Shown here in pieces: positions 59,712-64,000 of a stretch of DNA of 64,000 nt. The notes under the pieces are model-generated. The model saw only the letters and a program-made list of their open reading frames with translations. It had not been told where the DNA came from and did not search any database. This stretch comes from Ramlibacter tataouinensis (GTDB lineage Bacteria > Pseudomonadota > Gammaproteobacteria > Burkholderiales > Burkholderiaceae_C). Position 1 is the first letter of the stretch, and every line of letters starts with the position of its first letter. A program made the position numbers and the translations under genes. The stretch lies in the NCBI RefSeq assembly GCF_001580455.1, contig NZ_CP010951.1, positions 1,302,001-1,366,000 on the forward strand, written 5' to 3'.

Positions 59712-60842
59712 CTAGCGGATCGCCGAATGAATGACGTTCTGAACGGCAAAAACCGACTTCAGCTGGTCCGACCGGTAGTAGTTGCCCATGAAGATGACGT
59801 ACGCCAGATCCATTGACGGAATGACGACGAGTCTCTGGCCCCCCAGGCCGAAAGCCATGTAGGCCATCGATGCATCACGCCGCCGGGCCAGGTACCAGTG
59901 GTAGCCGTACTGCACGCCTTCAAAGGCCTCGGTGCGGGGAGTGAGCGCGGCGGCGATCCAGCCCTTGGTCACGACGCTGCGGCCATTCCAAACGCCTTCC
60001 TGGAGTACCAACTGCCCGATCTTCGCGAGATCCCCCGCGCGCATGCGCAAGCCGGAGGCGGCGGCCGCTTCGCCATTCGTCCCGGGCGTCCATTCGACTT
60101 CCTCGATCCCCAGCGGCGAGAAGAGCCTTGAGCGCGCGAACTCCAGCAGCGGCATGCCGCTGCCTTTGGAAATCAGGTGGCCCAGGAGGGCCGTGGCGCC
60201 GCCGGAGTAGCGCCACTGCTGCCCGGGCGGCAGGACGACGGGCCGTCCGAGCACGTAGCGGTAGCGATCCGCGCTGCGCTCCATTGCGATCTCGCTGTTG
60301 CGCGAGTCGCTATAGGGCAGGTCCTCGTTCCACTCCAGGCCCATCGTCATGGAGAGCACGTGCGAGACCAGGATGCCGCGCAGCTTCTCGTCTCGCGCAA
60401 GGTCCGCATAGGCGGTAAATGCCTGTACGACCGGAGTGTCCAGCGCGGGAACCCGGCGTTCGGCCAGCGCGATGCCATACAGCAGGCCCACGACGCTCTT
60501 GCTGACGGAGCGCAGGTCATGCAGGGTCGTGGCGTTGAAGGCCACCTTGCCCAATGGCGTGCCCCAGCGGTCATCCGTGCCCTCGTAGTAGCGTTCGACC
60601 GCCAGCTTGCCGCGCCGGGCGATGAAGACGGCATGCAGGTTGGCCAGCTCGCCGCTGCGCACGCCTTGGTCCAGGCGCGCCGGCAGGTCCGCGGCGATGC
60701 CGAGACTCTCCGCATCGGCCGCCTGCCAGGGGAAGGTGGCCGATGCCTGTGCGGGCCGGATGTTCGAAAGCGCCACCATGGCGCCGGCGGCGCCCAGCAT
60801 GGCGCGTCTCAGTTGTGAATGCGTTTCGCTGGTCCTGCGCAT
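59712..60842 (-). CDS. Serine hydrolase of the beta-lactamase/PBP4* family
   Basis: A 376-residue exported protein, signal peptide 11-34. The nucleophile is S112 in RSVSKSVVGLLYG (SxxK), followed by a YSGG motif in QQWRYSGGATALL as the second motif. Class C beta-lactamase-like esterases of this type cleave esters or D-amino acid peptides; the substrate is not clear. AAGGAGGAG precedes ATG 60842, the likely start. It is divergent from the luciferase-like gene. Confidence 0.88.
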   Translation of the reverse strand: MRRTSETHSQLRRAMLGAAGAMVALSNIRPAQASATFPWQAADAESLGIAADLPARLDQGVRSGELANLHAVFIARRGKLAVERYYEGTDDRWGTPLGKVAFNATTLHDLRSVSKSVVGLLYGIALAERRVPALDTPVVQAFTAYADLARDEKLRGILVSHVLSMTMGLEWNEDLPYSDSRNSEIAMERSADRYRYVLGRPVVLPPGQQWRYSGGATALLGHLISKGSGMPLLEFARSRLFSPLGIEEVEWTPGTNGEAAAASGLRMRAGDLAKIGQLVLQEGVWNGRSVVTKGWIAAALTPRTEAFEGVQYGYHWYLARRRDASMAYMAFGLGGQRLVVIPSMDLAYVIFMGNYYRSDQLKSVFAVQNVIHSAIR

Positions 60843-60982
60843 GCCTGCACTCCTCCTTGGCCGCCGCGCTCCGGGCGTTTGGCTGGGCCGAGTATGCCGG
60901 GCAATCGGCGTCCTCGCTGGCCACCGCTTGAAGTTGGCGCGCACGGCCTCAACTTACCTACGGCTTTCTCGACCAAACCAAC

Positions 60983-61972
60983 ATGCCCGTTCCACTTTCC
61001 GTCCTCGACCTGGCTCCCATCACCGAGGGCAGTGACGCCTCGGTTTCATTCCGCAACTCGCTGGCCCTCGCGCAGCATGCCGAGCGACTCGGCTACCGTC
61101 GCTTCTGGCTGGCTGAGCACCACGGCATGCCGGGCATCGCCAGTGCCGCGACGGCGGTGCTGATCGGGCACATTGCGGGGGGCACGCATTCGATCCGTGT
61201 CGGCGCGGGGGGCATCATGCTTCCCAACCACTCGCCACTGGTGATCGCAGAGCAGTTCGGCACGCTGCAAGCGCTTTATCCCGGGCGCATCGACCTGGGG
61301 CTCGGCCGTGCACCGGGGTCCGACCAGGCGACGTCCCGGGCGCTGCGGCGTGACTTGGCCAGCCACCCCGATGAGTTTCCGCGGGACGTTCTGGAATTGT
61401 TGGACTTCATGTCGGACGAGCCGCGCCAGGCGGTGCACGCGGTTCCTGGCCAAGGCGCCAAAGTCCCGGTGTGGATCCTGGGGTCCAGCCTGTTCGGCGC
61501 ACGACTCGCGGCGATGCTGGGCCTGCCTTTTGCCTTCGCGTCCCACTTTGCCCCGGCTCAGATGATGCAGGCGATCGCGCTCTACCGGACCGAGTTCAAG
61601 CCTTCTGCGCAGTTGGCGCAGCCGTACGTGATGTTGGGGTTCAACGTTTTTGCCGCGCCTGGCGACGAGCAGGCGCGCGTGCTGGCAACGTCGATGCAGC
61701 AGGCGTTCGTCAACCTGCGAACAGGCCGCCCGTCGAAACTTCAGCCGCCGGTTCCCGGCTACCTCGAGAGCTTGCCTGCGCAAGCACGGGCGATGCTGGA
61801 CGACGTGCTTTCTTGCAGCGCCATCGGTTCGCCCACCACCGTGCGCCAGGCGCTGCAAGCGTTCGTTGAACGCACAGGCGCGGACGAGCTCATGATCACT
61901 TCGCAGATTTTCGACCACGAGGCGCGGATGAAGTCATACGACATCACGGCGCACGCGGTGCAGCCGGCCTAA
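60983..61972 (+). CDS. LLM class flavin-dependent oxidoreductase
   Basis: A 329-residue luciferase-like monooxygenase of the MsnO8/YhbW branch. The motifs LAQHAERLGYRRFWLAEHHGMP, VGAGGIMLPNHSPLVIAEQFGTL and LYPGRIDLGLGRAPGSD are standard. It uses reduced FMN or F420-like flavin on an unknown substrate. It lies 83 bases before the 2OG oxygenase gene and may be co-transcribed with it. Confidence 0.93.
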   Translation: MPVPLSVLDLAPITEGSDASVSFRNSLALAQHAERLGYRRFWLAEHHGMPGIASAATAVLIGHIAGGTHSIRVGAGGIMLPNHSPLVIAEQFGTLQALYPGRIDLGLGRAPGSDQATSRALRRDLASHPDEFPRDVLELLDFMSDEPRQAVHAVPGQGAKVPVWILGSSLFGARLAAMLGLPFAFASHFAPAQMMQAIALYRTEFKPSAQLAQPYVMLGFNVFAAPGDEQARVLATSMQQAFVNLRTGRPSKLQPPVPGYLESLPAQARAMLDDVLSCSAIGSPTTVRQALQAFVERTGADELMITSQIFDHEARMKSYDITAHAVQPA

Positions 61973-62054
61973 GCGAGCGGGACGGTGCCGTGTATTGGCC
62001 TGGGTCCAGCGCCCGGTCCGTGCGCGTGCGCCACGCCTGATGCACACTGCATCC

Positions 62055-63059
62055 ATGGACGGTCCTCCCCTGATCGACGTCGGCGCCCTCGTCGATCCCT
62101 CAAGTACCGCGGAACAGCGCGTGGCGGTTGCGCGCGAGATCGACGCCGCCGCGCGCGCCTGGGGCTTTTTCTATGCCGCCAGGCACGGCGTGGATGAATC
62201 GCTCGTGGCCGAGGTCGTGCGCCTGGCCCGTTCGTTCTTCGCGCAGAAAGAGGCGGTGAAGATGCGGATCCCGATGTCCGCCGGCGGCACCGCCTGGCGC
62301 GGCTTCTTTCCCACCGGCGGCGAGCTCACGTCCGGGCGGCCCGACTGGAAGGAGGGCCTGTACCTCGGCAGCGAGCTGGGACCGGACCACCCGCGCGTGC
62401 GCGAGGGCGTGATCCTGCACGGCGCCAACCTGTGGCCTGACATCCCGGGCTTCCGCGCCACCGTGCTGGCCTACATCGACGCGTTGGAGGCCCTGGGCCA
62501 CGCGCTGATGCGCGGCTGCGCGCTGGGGTTGGGACTGCCCGAGCCATGGTTCGACGAACACGGCACGCGCGATCCCCTGCTGCTGCTGCGCTTCTTCAAC
62601 TATCCGGCGCGGCCGGTTCCAGCCGGCGTGCCGGCGAGTTGGGGCGTCGGCGAGCACACCGACTACGGCTTGCTGACCATGCTGTGGCAGGACGAGGTCG
62701 GCGGGCTGCAAGTGCGCACCGACCACGGCTGGGTGGACGCGCCACCGGTCCCCGGCACCTTCGTCTGCAACATCGGCGACATGCTCGATCGGATGACGGG
62801 CGGCCGCTACCGCTCCGTGCCGCACCGCGTCGCCGTCAACACCAGCGGCCGCGACCGGCTGTCCATCCCGCTGTTCTTCGATCCCGACTTCGACACCGTG
62901 ATCCAACCGGTGCCGGGCGCCGGCCCCGGCCAGGACGACAGCGGCCGGCGCTGGGACGGCGCCAACCTGCAGTCCTTCCAGGGCACCTACGGCGACTACG
63001 TGACGGCCAAGGTCGGCAAGGTCTTCCCGGACCTCAATCAAAAGCTGCAGCGCTACTAG
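62055..63059 (+). CDS. Isopenicillin-N-synthase-like 2OG-Fe(II) oxygenase
   Basis: A 334-residue non-haem iron oxygenase. The iron ligands are in GEHTDYGLLTM (HxD) and VPHRVAVN (distal His), and the 2-oxoglutarate binding RLSIPLFFDPDFD (RxS) follows. The N-terminal part matches the DIOX_N region. The family hydroxylates or desaturates small molecules. ATG 62055 begins the domain; an in-frame ATG at 62040 is possible. No ribosome site is clear. Confidence 0.9.
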   Translation: MDGPPLIDVGALVDPSSTAEQRVAVAREIDAAARAWGFFYAARHGVDESLVAEVVRLARSFFAQKEAVKMRIPMSAGGTAWRGFFPTGGELTSGRPDWKEGLYLGSELGPDHPRVREGVILHGANLWPDIPGFRATVLAYIDALEALGHALMRGCALGLGLPEPWFDEHGTRDPLLLLRFFNYPARPVPAGVPASWGVGEHTDYGLLTMLWQDEVGGLQVRTDHGWVDAPPVPGTFVCNIGDMLDRMTGGRYRSVPHRVAVNTSGRDRLSIPLFFDPDFDTVIQPVPGAGPGQDDSGRRWDGANLQSFQGTYGDYVTAKVGKVFPDLNQKLQRY

Positions 63060-63138
63060 CGCTGCATGCCCCCAGGCCTTACGGGCGAGGCTGGGGCGAT
63101 TAAAGTGCCGGAACGATCTGTTCAAGTGAGGAAGCACT

Positions 63139-64000
63139 ATGCAGTATCGAAGGCTCGGAAAGAGCAACCTGCAGGTCTCCGCCCTGTGCCTGGGCACCAT
63201 GATGTTCGGCGACCAGACCGCGCTGGCCGAAGCGCGGGAGATCGTCGACGACGCGCAGGCGCGCGGAGTGAACTACATCGACACGGCGGATGTGTACACC
63301 CAGGGCGCATCGGAGCGCATGGTCGGTGAGCTCTTGCAGGGGCAGCGGGAGCGCTGGGTGGTCGCGACCAAGCTCGGGAACCGCATGTCCGACCGCCCGA
63401 ACGAGGGCCAGTATTCGCGTTCCTGGATGCTGCGCGAGCTCGACGCGAGCCTCTCGCGCCTGCGCATGGACCATGTCGACATCCTGTACCTCCATCGCGA
63501 TTGGGACGGCATGGACCTCGAAGAGCCGCTGCGCGCGATCGACACCATGCAGCGAGCCGGCAAGATCCGCTACTGGGGCGTGTCCAATTTCCGCGGATGG
63601 CGGATCGCAGAGATCATGCGCATCTGCGGCGAGGTCGGCATGCCGGGCCCTGCGGTCTGCCAGCCGTACTACAACCTCCTCAATCGCATGCCGGAGGTCG
63701 AGATCCTTCCCGCCTGCGCCCACTACGGCATCGGCGTCACGCCCTACAGCCCCATTGCGCGTGGCGTGCTCACCGGAAAGTACCTGCCGGGACAGGCGCC
63801 GGGCGCCGGCACGCGCGCGGGCCGCGGCGACCGGCGCATCGCCGAGACCGAGTTCCGGGAGGAGTCGCTGCGCATCGCGCAGCAGCTGCAGGCGCATGCC
63901 CAGGCGCGCGGCGTCACCCTCGCCCAGTTCGCCACGGCCTGGGTGCTCGCGCATCGTGCCGTGAGCGCCGTGATCGCCGGGCCGCGCACGCTCTCGCAAT
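63139..64000 (+). CDS. Aldo/keto reductase, cut by the window end
   Basis: The first 287 codons of an NADP-dependent aldo/keto reductase. The tetrad residues are in YIDTADVYTQG, ATKLGNRM and LYLHRDW, and the PYSPIARGVLTGKY segment is present. GAGGAAG precedes ATG 63139. The remaining C-terminus, about 40-50 residues by family length, lies beyond the window. A second aldo/keto reductase is at 49887. Confidence 0.9.
   Translation, partial: MQYRRLGKSNLQVSALCLGTMMFGDQTALAEAREIVDDAQARGVNYIDTADVYTQGASERMVGELLQGQRERWVVATKLGNRMSDRPNEGQYSRSWMLRELDASLSRLRMDHVDILYLHRDWDGMDLEEPLRAIDTMQRAGKIRYWGVSNFRGWRIAEIMRICGEVGMPGPAVCQPYYNLLNRMPEVEILPACAHYGIGVTPYSPIARGVLTGKYLPGQAPGAGTRAGRGDRRIAETEFREESLRIAQQLQAHAQARGVTLAQFATAWVLAHRAVSAVIAGPRTLSQ

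Overview
The window reads as chromosomal DNA of a GC-rich beta-proteobacterium, most likely a Burkholderiales member near the Comamonadaceae. This is inferred from base composition, strong AGGAG-type ribosome sites, G/C-ending codons and the gene families present. There is no rRNA, CRISPR array, transposase or phage module. About 50 intact genes are packed closely on both strands.

Layout. 1-12 kb: a KTSC-domain protein, two small minus-strand genes, oligoendopeptidase F, the alpha-2-macroglobulin/penicillin-binding protein 1C pair, and an APH-fold kinase. 12-18 kb: a secreted M48 protease, a 40-residue microprotein, an RNA pseudouridine synthase paralogue lacking its catalytic aspartate, a polytopic membrane protein, and a 52-residue membrane peptide coupled to a TPR protein whose 3' end contains an antisense tRNA-like element. 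18-22 kb: glutathione-dependent formaldehyde dehydrogenase, a TlpA-like thioredoxin, and a transglutaminase-MerT-MerP operon without merA or merR. 22-33 kb: a carbohydrate operon with an SbmA/YddA-like ABC protein, a GH94-type phosphorylase, a discoidin/alpha-barrel protein and a GH3 beta-glucosidase. 33-44 kb: DEAD-box helicase, GNAT, M48 lipoprotein, glycosyltransferase, BamE-like protein, Asp-box lipoprotein, a lower-GC patch with a HEPN-like gene beside a truncated BASS transporter, and a CHRD protein. 44-50 kb: amidohydrolase, DOPA-dioxygenase-like and cupin genes divergent from a LysR regulator, then YceB-like, YbjQ-like, alpha/beta hydrolase and aldo/keto reductase genes. 51-64 kb: carotenoid oxygenase, a 1057-residue BTAD/ATPase/TPR regulator, several very small genes including a second copy of the microprotein, DUF4394, a beta-lactamase-fold hydrolase, a luciferase-like monooxygenase, a 2OG-Fe(II) oxygenase and an aldo/keto reductase cut by the window end.

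The most unusual structures are these. (1) Three tandem 62-bp repeats fill the junction between the ABC gene and the GH94 gene. Each encodes a 21-codon ORF ending in its own Shine-Dalgarno, and four successive ATGA stop/start overlaps join the two large genes. (2) That ABC protein keeps the nucleotide-binding fold but has lost Walker A, signature, Walker B and H-loop residues, suggesting a proton-driven transporter with a fossil ATPase. (3) The BTAD regulator is flanked by two copies of a GGGAACG direct repeat with 4-bp spacer, the exact geometry of SARP operators. One lies before the regulator and a broken small gene, the other before a 67-residue gene. (4) Two paralogous 36-40 residue microproteins, 45 kb apart, share their upstream DNA. 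Functions are inferred from visible motifs; no database search was run.
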